64,000 bases of DNA, taken from assembly GCA_963674955.2 (NCBI GenBank), contig CAXXKR010000001.1, positions 682,001 through 746,000 on the forward strand, read 5' to 3'. How positions within the stretch are numbered: position 1 is the first letter of the stretch; each line of letters begins with the position of its first letter. The notes below the pieces were generated by a model, which did not search any database, was not told the DNA's origin, and saw nothing but the letters and a program-made list of their open reading frames with translations. The position numbers and the translations under genes were made by a program. Of this stretch, positions 52,381 through 60,402 are shown piece after piece. The DNA is from G963674955 sp963674955 (GTDB lineage: Bacteria > Desulfobacterota > Desulfovibrionia > Desulfovibrionales > Desulfovibrionaceae).

Positions 52381-52395
52381 GCCGGGGGCTTTTGT
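52361..52395 (+). terminator. Terminator overlapping the kinase stop codon
   Basis: AAAAGCCC (52361-52368) pairs with GGGCTTTT (52386-52393), with inner GC pairs, and ends in a T-rich run. The stop codon lies in the loop. It may also serve glnS on the other strand. Confidence 0.75.
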
Positions 52396-52429
52396 TTCCG
52401 GTTTGATTCGGCTTGACCGAAAAAACAAT

Positions 52430-54166
52430 CTATTTATTGTTCATTTGCTTCTCTATCCTGGCCCAGGAATCGCGCAGGGTGGCGGTGCGGTTGAAGACCG
52501 GACTGCCGGGCCTGGAGTCCTTGGAATCCGCACAGAAGTAGCCCATCCGTTCGAACTGGAAGCGTTGTCCCGGTTCGGCGTTGGTCAGGCTGGGTTCCAC
52601 CAGGGCGTCGGTCAGGGTGACCAGGGATTCGGGATAAAGGTGGTCCTTGAAGTCCGTGCCGTCCTTGGTCGAGGCCGGGTTCTCCTTTTGAAAGAGCTTC
52701 TCGTAGAGCCGCACTTCGGCCTTTAACGCGTGCTTGGCCGAGACCCAGTGCAGCGTTCCCTTGACCTTGCGTCCGTCCTTTGACCAGCCGCCCTTGGTCT
52801 CCGGGTCGTAGGTGCAGCGCACTTCCACCACCGTGCCGTTTTCGTCCTTAACCACGTCCGTGCAGGTGACGTAGTACGCATAGCGCAGACGCACCTCCCT
52901 GCCCGGGGCAAGGCGGAAGAATTTTTTTGGCGGGTCTTCGCGGAAGTCCTCCTGTTCGATGTACAGGATTTTGGAAAAGGGCACCTTGCGCGAACCCATT
53001 TCCTCCTTTTCAGGGTGGTAGGGGAAGTCGAAATCCTCTTCCCGATCTTCCGGATAGTTCTCGATGACCACCTTGAGGGGGTTGAGCACGCCCATGACCC
53101 TCGGAGCGCTTTCGTTCAGGTCCTCGCGCACGCAGAATTCCAGCAGGGCATGGTCCACCGTGCTGTCGGCCTTGGCCACGCCGATCTTTTCGCAGAAATT
53201 GCGGATGGAGGCCGGAGTGTATCCGCGCCTGCGCAGGCCGGAGATGGTCGGCATGCGTGGATCGTCCCAGCCCGAGACGAGCTTGTCCTCAACCAGCTGG
53301 ATGAGTTTGCGCTTGGATAGGACCGTGTAGGTTATGTTCAGCCGGGCGAATTCGTACTGGTGGGGGCGGGGGCTTATGCCCAGGGTGTCCAGGACCCAGT
53401 CGTAAAGCTCCCGGTTGTTCTCGAATTCCAGGGTGCAGATCGAATGGGTCACACCCTCGATGGCGTCGGACAGGCAGTGGGCGAAGTCGTACATGGGGTA
53501 GATGCACCACGCATCGCCGGTGCGGTGGTGGACGGCGTGCTTGATGCGGAACAGGGCCGGATCGCGCATGATCACGTTGGCCGAGGCCATGTCTATCTTG
53601 GCCCTTAGGACGTGGTCTCCGTCCCTGTATTTTCCGGCGCGCATGTCCGCGAAAAGCTCCAGGTTCTCTTCAACCGAGCGGTCGCGGTAGGGGCTGTTTT
53701 TGCCCGGCTCGGTCAATGTGCCCCGATGTTCGCGGATTTCCTCGGCGCTCAGGCTGTCCACATAGGCCTTGCCGTCTATTATGAGCTGAACCGCGTATTC
53801 GTATAGTCTCTCGAAGTAGTTTGAGGCGTAGTAGAGGCGGTCCTCCCAGTCGAAGCCCAGCCATTTCACGTCTTCCATGATGGAATCGACGTATTCCACT
53901 TCTTCCTTGCTGGGGTTGGTGTCGTCGAAGCGCAGGTTGCAGGCCCCGCCGAACTCGGCGGCCAGACCGAAATTGAGGCAGATGGACTTGGCGTGGCCGA
54001 TATGCAGGTAGCCGTTGGGTTCCGGTGGGAAACGGGTCATGACCTTGCCGTCGTATTTCCCCTCCTCCATGTGCCTGTCTATGATGGTGCGGATGAAGTC
54101 TCTGCCTTTGGCCGGGGCCTCGTTGTCCGTGGGGCCTTTTCCGGCCGGAATGTTGCTGGCGCTCAT
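52430..54166 (-). CDS. glnS: Glutaminyl-tRNA synthetase
   Basis: ATG 54166 (MSASNIP) follows AAGGAACC; the frame to 54295 has no site. The 578-residue class I enzyme has the HIGH motif in GYLHIGHAKS, the family DDTNPSKE segment, the KMSKS-equivalent VLSKRKL and the C-terminal anticodon-binding beta-barrels. It charges tRNA-Gln directly. Its presence means that glutaminyl-tRNA is not made only by the amidotransferase route here. Confidence 0.97.
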   Translation of the reverse strand: MSASNIPAGKGPTDNEAPAKGRDFIRTIIDRHMEEGKYDGKVMTRFPPEPNGYLHIGHAKSICLNFGLAAEFGGACNLRFDDTNPSKEEVEYVDSIMEDVKWLGFDWEDRLYYASNYFERLYEYAVQLIIDGKAYVDSLSAEEIREHRGTLTEPGKNSPYRDRSVEENLELFADMRAGKYRDGDHVLRAKIDMASANVIMRDPALFRIKHAVHHRTGDAWCIYPMYDFAHCLSDAIEGVTHSICTLEFENNRELYDWVLDTLGISPRPHQYEFARLNITYTVLSKRKLIQLVEDKLVSGWDDPRMPTISGLRRRGYTPASIRNFCEKIGVAKADSTVDHALLEFCVREDLNESAPRVMGVLNPLKVVIENYPEDREEDFDFPYHPEKEEMGSRKVPFSKILYIEQEDFREDPPKKFFRLAPGREVRLRYAYYVTCTDVVKDENGTVVEVRCTYDPETKGGWSKDGRKVKGTLHWVSAKHALKAEVRLYEKLFQKENPASTKDGTDFKDHLYPESLVTLTDALVEPSLTNAEPGQRFQFERMGYFCADSKDSRPGSPVFNRTATLRDSWARIEKQMNNK

Positions 54167-54464
54167 ATGCTGGGTTCCTTGATTTTCGTTGCTTATGGTC
54201 TGCCCGAAGCGGATTGCTTTATGGGGCGATGTTTCCGTGCCTGCGAAACTACGAGAATTACACGGTATGGTCAATCCGTCAGCCCGGAACAGCAATTGTG
54301 TCCGGACCGAAATCCGTTTGAAGTGTAATAATTCCTCGTCAAGTTCCGATAATGTAGTATTATGGTCTGGACGCCTATTCGACGTATGTCCTTGACGGAT
54401 GTATCAGATGGGGTCTATAGAGTTTAAAGATATAAAAATTATATGGTTAAGGTGGCTTGTTCCG

Positions 54465-55853
54465 ATGCCTGAGAAAATTTTGCTCATAGAGGACGACCAG
54501 GCTTTCCAGCTGATGCTTTGCGAGGCCCTCGGCCAATACGGCTACGAGGTGACTCCGGTCCCCACTGCCGAGGACGGCATTTCCCTGCTGGAAAACAAGC
54601 CTTTCGATCTGGTCCTGTCCGACGTGATGCTGCCCGGTATTTCCGGAATCGAAGCCCTGCCCAAGCTGCTCAAGGCCTGCCCCGGAGTGGAGGTCATTGT
54701 CATGACCGCCTTTGCGACCAAGAAGGTGGGGCTCGAGGCCATTGGCCTGGGTGCCTACGACTATTTCACCAAGCCGTTCAGCCTGGCGGAGATGGAGGTT
54801 GTCATCCGCCGCGCCCTGGACAAGCGCAGGCTCCAAAAGGAAGTCGGAGAACTTCGCCGGTCCCTGAAGAGCATCGGCCCGTCCAGAAGGATTCTCGGCC
54901 AGAGCCGGGCCATGCAGGAAGTGGTGGCCCTGGTGGAGAAGATCGCCCCTCTGGACACCACGGTCCTGGTCACGGGAGAATCGGGCACGGGCAAGGAACT
55001 GGTCTCGGACGTGCTGCACGAACTCAGCGCGCGCAGCGCAGCGCCTTTCGTCAAAATCAATTGCGCGGCCATCCCGGACAACCTCATCGAAAGCGAACTC
55101 TTCGGCCACGAAAAAGGGGCCTTTACCGGAGCCCTGAAGTCCAGGCCCGGAAAGTTCGAGCTGGCCGGAAACGGAACGGTCATGCTGGACGAGATCGGCG
55201 AGATGCCCATGTCGCTGCAGCCCAAGCTGCTCAGGGTCATCGAACAGAAACAGGTGGAGCGGGTCGGCGGGAACAAGGTCATTGACGTGGACGTGCGCAT
55301 AATAGCGGCCACCAACAGGGACTTGCGCTCCTGCGTTGCGGACAAGACCTTTCGCGAAGACCTGTTCTACAGGCTGAACGTGGCCGGGGTTCATATACCG
55401 CCCCTTCGCGAGCGGCTGGAGGACGTGCCTTTCCTTGCCGAGCATTTCCTGGACAAGGTCAACGCCAGGCTGGGAACCGAGTTTTCCGGGTTTACGGGCG
55501 AGGCCCTGGAAAAGCTTATGGATTTTCATTGGCCCGGCAATGTCCGGGAACTGGCCAACGTGGTGGAGAGGGCCGCTATCCTGGGTCGGGGCCGGATACT
55601 GGACGGAGAAGCCGTGGCCCCGGCCATGCGTCGGGACATGCATTTGGCCCAACCCTCGGCCAGGGGGCAGGCCATGTCCCTTGGCGCGACCCTGCGCGAG
55701 ATGGAGAAAAGGCTCATCGTCAATGCCTTGGTCAAGGCTGAAGGCAGGCAGACCGAGGCCGCTTCCGCATTGGGCATTTCGCCCAGAAATCTCTGGAACA
55801 AATTGAAAAAGCACGCCCTGGACGCAAAGGAATACGTCCAGGGCGATTCTTGA
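54465..55853 (+). CDS. NtrC-family sigma-54-dependent response regulator
   Basis: ATG 54465 (MPEKILL) follows AAGGTGG. The 462-residue protein has a receiver with Asp53 in LVLSDVMLPG, an AAA+ domain with Walker A GESGTGKE, sigma-54-contact loop GAFTGA, VMLDEIGEMPM (Walker B), and a C-terminal Fis-type helix-turn-helix (QTEAASALGISPRNLWNKLK). It activates sigma-54 promoters. It stands next to the Tad locus, whose two halves have sigma-54 promoters, and it has no kinase of its own beside it; the nearest receiver-free kinase is 50527-52380. A hairpin overlaps its 3' end. Confidence 0.93.
   Translation: MPEKILLIEDDQAFQLMLCEALGQYGYEVTPVPTAEDGISLLENKPFDLVLSDVMLPGISGIEALPKLLKACPGVEVIVMTAFATKKVGLEAIGLGAYDYFTKPFSLAEMEVVIRRALDKRRLQKEVGELRRSLKSIGPSRRILGQSRAMQEVVALVEKIAPLDTTVLVTGESGTGKELVSDVLHELSARSAAPFVKINCAAIPDNLIESELFGHEKGAFTGALKSRPGKFELAGNGTVMLDEIGEMPMSLQPKLLRVIEQKQVERVGGNKVIDVDVRIIAATNRDLRSCVADKTFREDLFYRLNVAGVHIPPLRERLEDVPFLAEHFLDKVNARLGTEFSGFTGEALEKLMDFHWPGNVRELANVVERAAILGRGRILDGEAVAPAMRRDMHLAQPSARGQAMSLGATLREMEKRLIVNALVKAEGRQTEAASALGISPRNLWNKLKKHALDAKEYVQGDS
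55814..55845. terminator. Perfect hairpin in the 3' end of the NtrC-type gene (bidirectional terminator)
   Basis: CGCCCTGGACG (55814-55824) and CGTCCAGGGCG (55835-55845) form an 11-bp perfect stem; ATTCTTGATTT follows. It lies in the last codons of the regulator and between convergent genes. Confidence 0.6.
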
Positions 55854-55884
55854 TTTCAGTCCGCCTTCGTTAGACAGGGTTCGG

Positions 55885-56397
55885 TCACTGATCCTGTTCG
55901 GCCTGGCCGCACAGGTGCCAGGGCTCGTTCACCTTCATGTCCGAGCCGTTCAGAACCAGGGGGTCTGGCATGACTGCGCCCACCAGCGGGGTTATGGGGT
56001 CGTAGGTGTAGAGGACCTTGACCTCCACCGTGTCGCAGGGCTGGCCCGGATCGTCGGGGCGTCCTTCGCCCGAGACGTTCATCCCCGGCCAACTGCGCAC
56101 GTATACCTCGCTGTCGCCGTTGTTGGGCAGGATGGTCAGCAGTTCGCTTGTTGCGCCGACTATTTCGGTCAGGCGGTTTCCGTCCATCTCTCCCTGTCCC
56201 GTGGTCGCGTAGCGCGCCCCCTGCTGGGCCGCCTTCTGGACGGTCAGCCAGGAGCGGTACAGGTTGCCCGTCTCGATAAGTCCCATGATCAGGACCAGCG
56301 CGGCCGGCAGGAGCACCGCGAACTCGACGAGCATGGACCCGAGGTTTCTCGATTCCGGCCGCCTGCGGCTCTTTGTAAGGGAGGTTTTGCTAAACAT
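55885..56397 (-). CDS. tadE: TadE-like pilus minor pseudopilin
   Basis: The 170-residue product has a basic N-terminus (RRRPESRNLGSMLVEF) with a TadE/prepilin-type site followed by a hydrophobic helix (VEFAVLLPAALVLIMGLIETG). The rest is a soluble periplasmic domain with two Cys. It is a minor pilin-like protein processed by TadV and needed for Flp fibre assembly. It is the last gene of the minus-strand TadE-TadG-TadE set. Confidence 0.8.
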   Translation of the reverse strand: MFSKTSLTKSRRRPESRNLGSMLVEFAVLLPAALVLIMGLIETGNLYRSWLTVQKAAQQGARYATTGQGEMDGNRLTEIVGATSELLTILPNNGDSEVYVRSWPGMNVSGEGRPDDPGQPCDTVEVKVLYTYDPITPLVGAVMPDPLVLNGSDMKVNEPWHLCGQAEQDQ

Positions 56398-56409
56398 TGT
56401 CCATTCCCC

Positions 56410-57750
56410 CTAGTTGAGAAGTCTCCAACCGAGTTGCTTCCCGATTTGCTTGAATATTTCGTCGATGTCGTAGACCGAGGGCGCGTCGAAGAAGTGGTCG
56501 TCAGTGTTGGGCGAAGAGGACGCTATGGTCCGCATCAGTTCGTAGTCCACGCCGTCCGAGGTTCCGTAGCGGATGGTGAATATCTCGATTCCCGCAGCCT
56601 TGGCCTCATCGGCCTCGTCCAGCAGGGCCTGGTTCAGCCTGCCGCCGTCCTCGCAATGGTGGTCGGTCAGCCCGGAACCGTAAAAGGCGTTGGTCCAGTA
56701 ATTGTTTGGCGTGTAGTATGAGCGGTAGACCCCATAGCAGGAGCCGTCCTCGGTATCCCCGTCCGTGAGCAGGATCATGATCTTTCTGAAATCCTCGGAG
56801 TCCTCGCCCTGGGTGTAGGGCTCTTCGGGGGTCAGCACGTGCCTGCCCCATTTGACGCCCTCGGAGATGACCGTTCCGGACGCGTTGCCCGTGGCGGTCT
56901 GGCTGTCGATTGCCGAAAGTATTTCGGCCTTGTTGGAGGACAGGGCCTGAATCTGGGGTATGCTGGAACAGGTGTCCGAGCTGACCCGCAGATAGCTGTC
57001 GGGCGGGTATCTGTATTGGGGCTTCTTGTATTCGTCCAGCAACCCCTCGTTCAGCGTTCCGTCCATGTTGCGGCAGCCTTCGGGAAAGTCGTCAACGTTG
57101 GCGCCCACATGCACCTTGCCGCGGAAGGGCACGAGTCCGACCTTGGTGGCCGGAGCGCCGCCGTCGGGCAGCACCAGGTTCACCAGGTTGGTCGCGGCCT
57201 GCTTGGTCATGCTTATGGGCGTGCCGCTCATGCTGCCGGTGTTGTCGATTACCAGAACGATCTCAAGATTGTTGAATCCGGCGCAGGCCGATGTCCTGAC
57301 CACGCTGGAGTGTATGCCGACCGACTTCATGAGCAATGTGTCCACTTCAGCCTTGCCCTGGACGCATACGCTACGGACTTCGGTTCCGGGAGCCACTTCC
57401 TCGACAACGGCCTCGGAATAGTTCTTGGCCACCATGTCCTGGACGGCCGCCTGGACATATCCCAGGTTCACATCCGGGTCGTAGGGCAGCTGCATGCTGC
57501 CGGCCAGGGCGCCGGCGTCCACCGCCACCTGAAGCCTTGAATGGGCAAGGTAGAGGCGTCCGCCGTCAAGGGCCAGACCGATCACCCCCGCCAAGACGGG
57601 GATCATCAAGGCCACCATGACGGCCACGGAACCCCTGCGGGAGTCCCTGCCGTCACGGCAGGGGCATTGTCGTGCTCGCCCTGAAAACAAAAGGGTCCGA
57701 ACCAAACCTTTCCACGAAAGACCCATCGAGGAAGAACGGCTGGTATTCAT
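56410..57750 (-). CDS. tadG: TadG-like protein with VWA domain
   Basis: The frame starts at ATG 57750, giving 446 residues and overlapping the tadE stop (57653) by 98 bp; ATG 57726 is a fair second choice. An N-terminal TadG-type helix (RRGSVAVMVALMIPVLAG) and a TadE/G-like segment precede a von Willebrand A domain with the metal-ion motif DNTGSMSG (DxSxS-like, with Thr and Ser) and the loop LLTDGDTEDGS. Such proteins sit in the inner membrane and periplasm and help anchor or assemble the pilus. Confidence 0.85.
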   Translation of the reverse strand: MNTSRSSSMGLSWKGLVRTLLFSGRARQCPCRDGRDSRRGSVAVMVALMIPVLAGVIGLALDGGRLYLAHSRLQVAVDAGALAGSMQLPYDPDVNLGYVQAAVQDMVAKNYSEAVVEEVAPGTEVRSVCVQGKAEVDTLLMKSVGIHSSVVRTSACAGFNNLEIVLVIDNTGSMSGTPISMTKQAATNLVNLVLPDGGAPATKVGLVPFRGKVHVGANVDDFPEGCRNMDGTLNEGLLDEYKKPQYRYPPDSYLRVSSDTCSSIPQIQALSSNKAEILSAIDSQTATGNASGTVISEGVKWGRHVLTPEEPYTQGEDSEDFRKIMILLTDGDTEDGSCYGVYRSYYTPNNYWTNAFYGSGLTDHHCEDGGRLNQALLDEADEAKAAGIEIFTIRYGTSDGVDYELMRTIASSSPNTDDHFFDAPSVYDIDEIFKQIGKQLGWRLLN

Positions 57751-58036
57751 AGTCCACCTGTACTGTTACGGTTTGCTGTCCTTCGTCTATGTCCACGGAA
57801 GTGGTCATGGCCGTTTCCGGCAGTTTCGAGGTCAGCGTTTCTATAAGGTAGTTCACGTTGGAGGCGTTTCCTTGCCGGACAACAAGCCTGGCGCCTTCAC
57901 GGCTGGCTTCCACCAGCGTGTATTGCGTCTTGAGGGCCCAGGCTCCTTCCACGAGAACCAGAAGCATCAGCGCCAAGGCCGGAAGAATCAGCGCAAATTC
58001 TATGGCGGCGATTCCGTCCTGTGACCTGTCTCTCAT
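57653..58036 (-). CDS. tadE: TadE-like pilus minor pseudopilin, 127 aa
   Basis: The 127-residue product has a short leader (RDRSQDGIAAIEF) with the glutamate typical of TadE at +5 after the processing site, then a hydrophobic helix (ALILPALALMLLVLVEGAWAL). The rest is periplasmic. It is the first gene of the minus-strand pilus operon; a sigma-54-like promoter lies about 78 bp before the ATG. Confidence 0.8.
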   Translation of the reverse strand: MRDRSQDGIAAIEFALILPALALMLLVLVEGAWALKTQYTLVEASREGARLVVRQGNASNVNYLIETLTSKLPETAMTTSVDIDEGQQTVTVQVDYEYQPFFLDGSFVERFGSDPFVFRASTTMPLP

Positions 58037-58113
58037 GGTTTCCTCCTGAATAAATATTGCGGACGCCTGAAGTCCGCCCCGACATGGGCGTCATTGGCAT
58101 CCAACCTTTAAAA

Positions 58114-58130
58114 AGCAAGGGCCATGCTAA
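58114..58130 (-). promoter_or_regulatory. Sigma-54 promoter of tadE-tadG-tadE
   Basis: On the minus strand TTAGCATGGCCCTTGCT fits the -24/-12 pattern with the correct spacing of 10 bases between the dinucleotides, but has AG in place of the conserved GG at -24. Functional sites with one such change exist; this is a good but not certain candidate. Confidence 0.5.
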
Positions 58131-58529
58131 AAGATGCTTTTGTCGCCAGTTTTTATGAATCTTTTCCACTGGCGTTGGTTAATAAGCTGAAACAAAAAGA
58201 TATTTTTCATCAATAATATATGGCCGGGAAAGAGGGGAAATGCGCTTCGGTCAGGGGGCGGCCAATAAACTCCACAGATTGTGGAACAGACCGTGTTTTG
58301 GGTCTTTTACCTACTCCATTATTTGTGACCAATAAAATCAGTATGTTAAAGTTAGGGAAAACCCCCAGGCTCCATTAATCGTGGATTCGGCTTCAAGTGG
58401 TTTCGGAGCGCGGCAGGGCGTCATGAAGAAAAGTGCAATTTTTATTGGGCCAATAACATTCTGAAAATAAAGACTTTACATTTGAGCAAGGAAAGGGCCT
58501 GACCCGGTGGAATCCCTTCTTCCCGGGCC

Positions 58530-58546
58530 TTGGCATGGGCGTTGCT
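58530..58546 (+). promoter_or_regulatory. Sigma-54 promoter of flp operon
   Basis: TTGGCATGGGCGTTGCT has GG (58532-58533) and GC (58544-58545) exactly 10 bases apart and matches the -24/-12 consensus throughout. Predicted start near 58557, leaving a ~48-nt leader with AAAGGAGG before flp. Confidence 0.8.
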
Positions 58547-58604
58547 CAATAGGAGTTACATCATTTGGCAAGAATCGTGGAATCAATCCAAAGGAGGAAT
58601 CCGC

Positions 58605-58778
58605 ATGTTTTCAAGAATTATTGGTTTTTTCAAGGAAGAGGAAGGCGTCAGCGCCCTTGAATATGGTCTGATCGCCGCTTTGATCGCCGGTGTGATCATC
58701 GGAGCCGTCACCCTGCTGGGTACCAACGTACAGGGAACCTTCAACACGATCGCCGGTTCCATGGGCGGCGGTGGCTAG
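58605..58778 (+). CDS. flp: Flp major pilin
   Basis: ATG 58605 is preceded by AAAGGAGG at 58590-58597. The 57-residue pre-pilin has a short leader (FSRIIGFFKEEEG), the Flp signature GVSALEYGLIAALIAGVII with Glu at +5 and the hydrophobic helix, and a short tail (GTFNTIAGSMGGGG). It is cleaved after the Gly by TadV and polymerises into adhesive Flp fibres. A hairpin after the gene may favour pilin transcript over the rest of the operon. Confidence 0.95.
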   Translation: MFSRIIGFFKEEEGVSALEYGLIAALIAGVIIGAVTLLGTNVQGTFNTIAGSMGGGG

Positions 58779-58816
58779 ATCGCTTAGGACAGACAAGCTG
58801 TAAACTTGATTTTCAG

Positions 58817-58854
58817 GGGCGGATTCAATGGTGGAAAAGCCGTTGAATCCGCCC
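58817..58854 (+). terminator. Strong hairpin between flp and tadV (attenuator candidate)
   Basis: GGGCGGATTCAA (58817-58828) pairs perfectly with TTGAATCCGCCC (58843-58854). Only TTGGGGTTT follows, so it is more likely an mRNA-stabilising or partial terminator than a full stop, giving more flp than downstream message. Confidence 0.6.
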
Positions 58855-58915
58855 TTGGGGTTTCAGGTGCGGCGAAAGTGAATTCGACAAGCATGGAAAA
58901 AAGGGAATGAACGGG

Positions 58916-59443
58916 ATGAATACGGCAATGATGTTGGTCCTTGGCGGGATACTCGCCGCAGCTGTGGTCACCGACCTCCGCTCCCAGAGGATACCCAACG
59001 TCCTGACATACTCAGCCTGGCTGCTGTTTACGGGCTGGCATCTGCTGCAGGGGGGCCTTGACGGGCTGCTCTTCAGTCTTGCCGGTCTGGGAACCGGGCT
59101 GGGGCTCATGCTCATTCCTTACATCATGGGAGTCATGGGAGCTGGTGACGTCAAGCTGATGGCCGCTGTGGGGGCGGCTCTTGGCGCAGGCGCAGGCCTT
59201 TGGGCCTTTTTGTTCACCAGCCTGCTCGGCGGTCTTTATGCCCTGGTTGTCCTGGCCGGGGATTCGGCGGCACTCCGAGCGGTAACACAAAATTTCATGA
59301 GAGCCTGCAAGGTTCTGACCGTAACCGGGCGGTTCAGCTACGAATCCGGAAACAACGGGCAGGGATTGCCCAAGCTCTGCTACGCAGTGGCCATTGCCGC
59401 AGGCACCGTGGCAAGCGTGATTTGGCGGACGGCCGGAATCTGA
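58916..59443 (+). CDS. tadV: Prepilin peptidase TadV/CpaA
   Basis: ATG 58916 has AAAAGGGA ahead; 58907 is too close. The 175-residue membrane protein has the two catalytic aspartates of type IV prepilin peptidases: one in VTDLRSQRIPN and one in GAGDVKLMAAVG (GxGD). It lacks the methylase domain, as in TadV. It cleaves the leaders of Flp and TadE/TadG-type proteins at the inner membrane. It has about five membrane segments. Confidence 0.93.
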   Translation: MNTAMMLVLGGILAAAVVTDLRSQRIPNVLTYSAWLLFTGWHLLQGGLDGLLFSLAGLGTGLGLMLIPYIMGVMGAGDVKLMAAVGAALGAGAGLWAFLFTSLLGGLYALVVLAGDSAALRAVTQNFMRACKVLTVTGRFSYESGNNGQGLPKLCYAVAIAAGTVASVIWRTAGI

Positions 59444-59534
59444 TCCGGGCCCTTCGCCTTGAAACCGTATTTTTCAGCCGGACCCTTCGCCTTCAGGCCT
59501 TGGGAATCCTCCGGCGAAAGACAAAGGGGGGATC

Positions 59535-60368
59535 ATGGCCAGACCGAAGATGATGATCCAGATGGGCATGGCCATAGGCCTTGCGCTCATAGCTGGATTT
59601 CTCGTTTACAAGTGGATGGTCGGGGCGAGCCGGGCCAACCAGGCCCAGGCAGCGCCAAAGATTGAATCCTACGCCGTGGTCGCGACGCGGGACATCAGGC
59701 GAGGGGTCAAGCTGAACGCCGAGCACCTCAAGAAGGTGCCCTATTTCAAGGAAAGCTTGCCCAAGGATTCATTCACGGAGATTTCACAGGTGGAAGGCCG
59801 GGTTCTTTTTTTGCCGGTCAGGGAGAACGAACCCCTGACTCAGTCCCGGCTGGCTTCGGAAGGCGTGGACAACGCGGGAATCGGCGTGATGATCACTCCT
59901 GGCAAGCGCGCATTGGCCGTAAAGGGCAACATGGTTCTGGGACTGTCCGGGTTCATCAAGCCCGGCAATCATGTGGACGTTCTGGTGACCATTGAACACG
60001 AAGACATCAGCTCCAACATGGTGACCAAGACCGTGCTGGAGAACATCCTGGTTCTGGCCACGGGAACCGAGCTTGAGGACCAGGGCTCCGGCGAAGATCC
60101 GGCCTCGGTGGACACCTACACAGTGGAACTCACCCCTGAAGAGGCGGAAAAGCTGGCCCTGGCCGCCACCAAGGGCACGCTGCATTTCGCCCTGCGCAAC
60201 CCGACCGACTCGACGCCCATCATCACCAAGGGCGCAAGCGTCCTGGACACTCTCTCATCCCTCAAGGCGGAGGTCCCTCCGGTTGAGAAGGTCAAGGCCG
60301 CGCCCAAGCGGCCCGTGCGCATGGTTGAAATCATTAAGGGCAGCAGCCTGGAAAAGGTCGAGTTCTAG
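59535..60368 (+). CDS. cpaB: Pilus assembly protein CpaB/RcpC
   Basis: ATG 59535 follows GGGGGA. The 277-residue product has an N-terminal membrane helix (MGMAIGLALIAGFLVYKWMVG) and a SAF-type beta domain (SYAVVATRDIRRGVKLNAEHL, then GRVLFLPVRENEPLTQSRL), plus an RcpC/CpaB C-terminal region with GLSGFIKPGNHVDVLVT. It is a periplasmic component between the motor and secretin of the Tad machine. It precedes cpaC by 34 bp. Confidence 0.93.
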   Translation: MARPKMMIQMGMAIGLALIAGFLVYKWMVGASRANQAQAAPKIESYAVVATRDIRRGVKLNAEHLKKVPYFKESLPKDSFTEISQVEGRVLFLPVRENEPLTQSRLASEGVDNAGIGVMITPGKRALAVKGNMVLGLSGFIKPGNHVDVLVTIEHEDISSNMVTKTVLENILVLATGTELEDQGSGEDPASVDTYTVELTPEEAEKLALAATKGTLHFALRNPTDSTPIITKGASVLDTLSSLKAEVPPVEKVKAAPKRPVRMVEIIKGSSLEKVEF

Positions 60369-60402
60369 GGCCGGTAATTGATACCGGAAAGAGGTGTTGA
60401 TC

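Larger units (their letters stand above)
58037..58604. other. 568-bp divergent regulatory spacer of the Tad locus
   Basis: AT-rich in its centre and without a supported gene. It holds divergent sigma-54 promoters at 58114-58130 (minus) and 58530-58546 (plus). Between them is a CCACA-GAT-TGTGG dyad (58272-58284), suitably placed as an activator-binding site for the NtrC-type regulator. No IHF site was confirmed. Confidence 0.7.
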
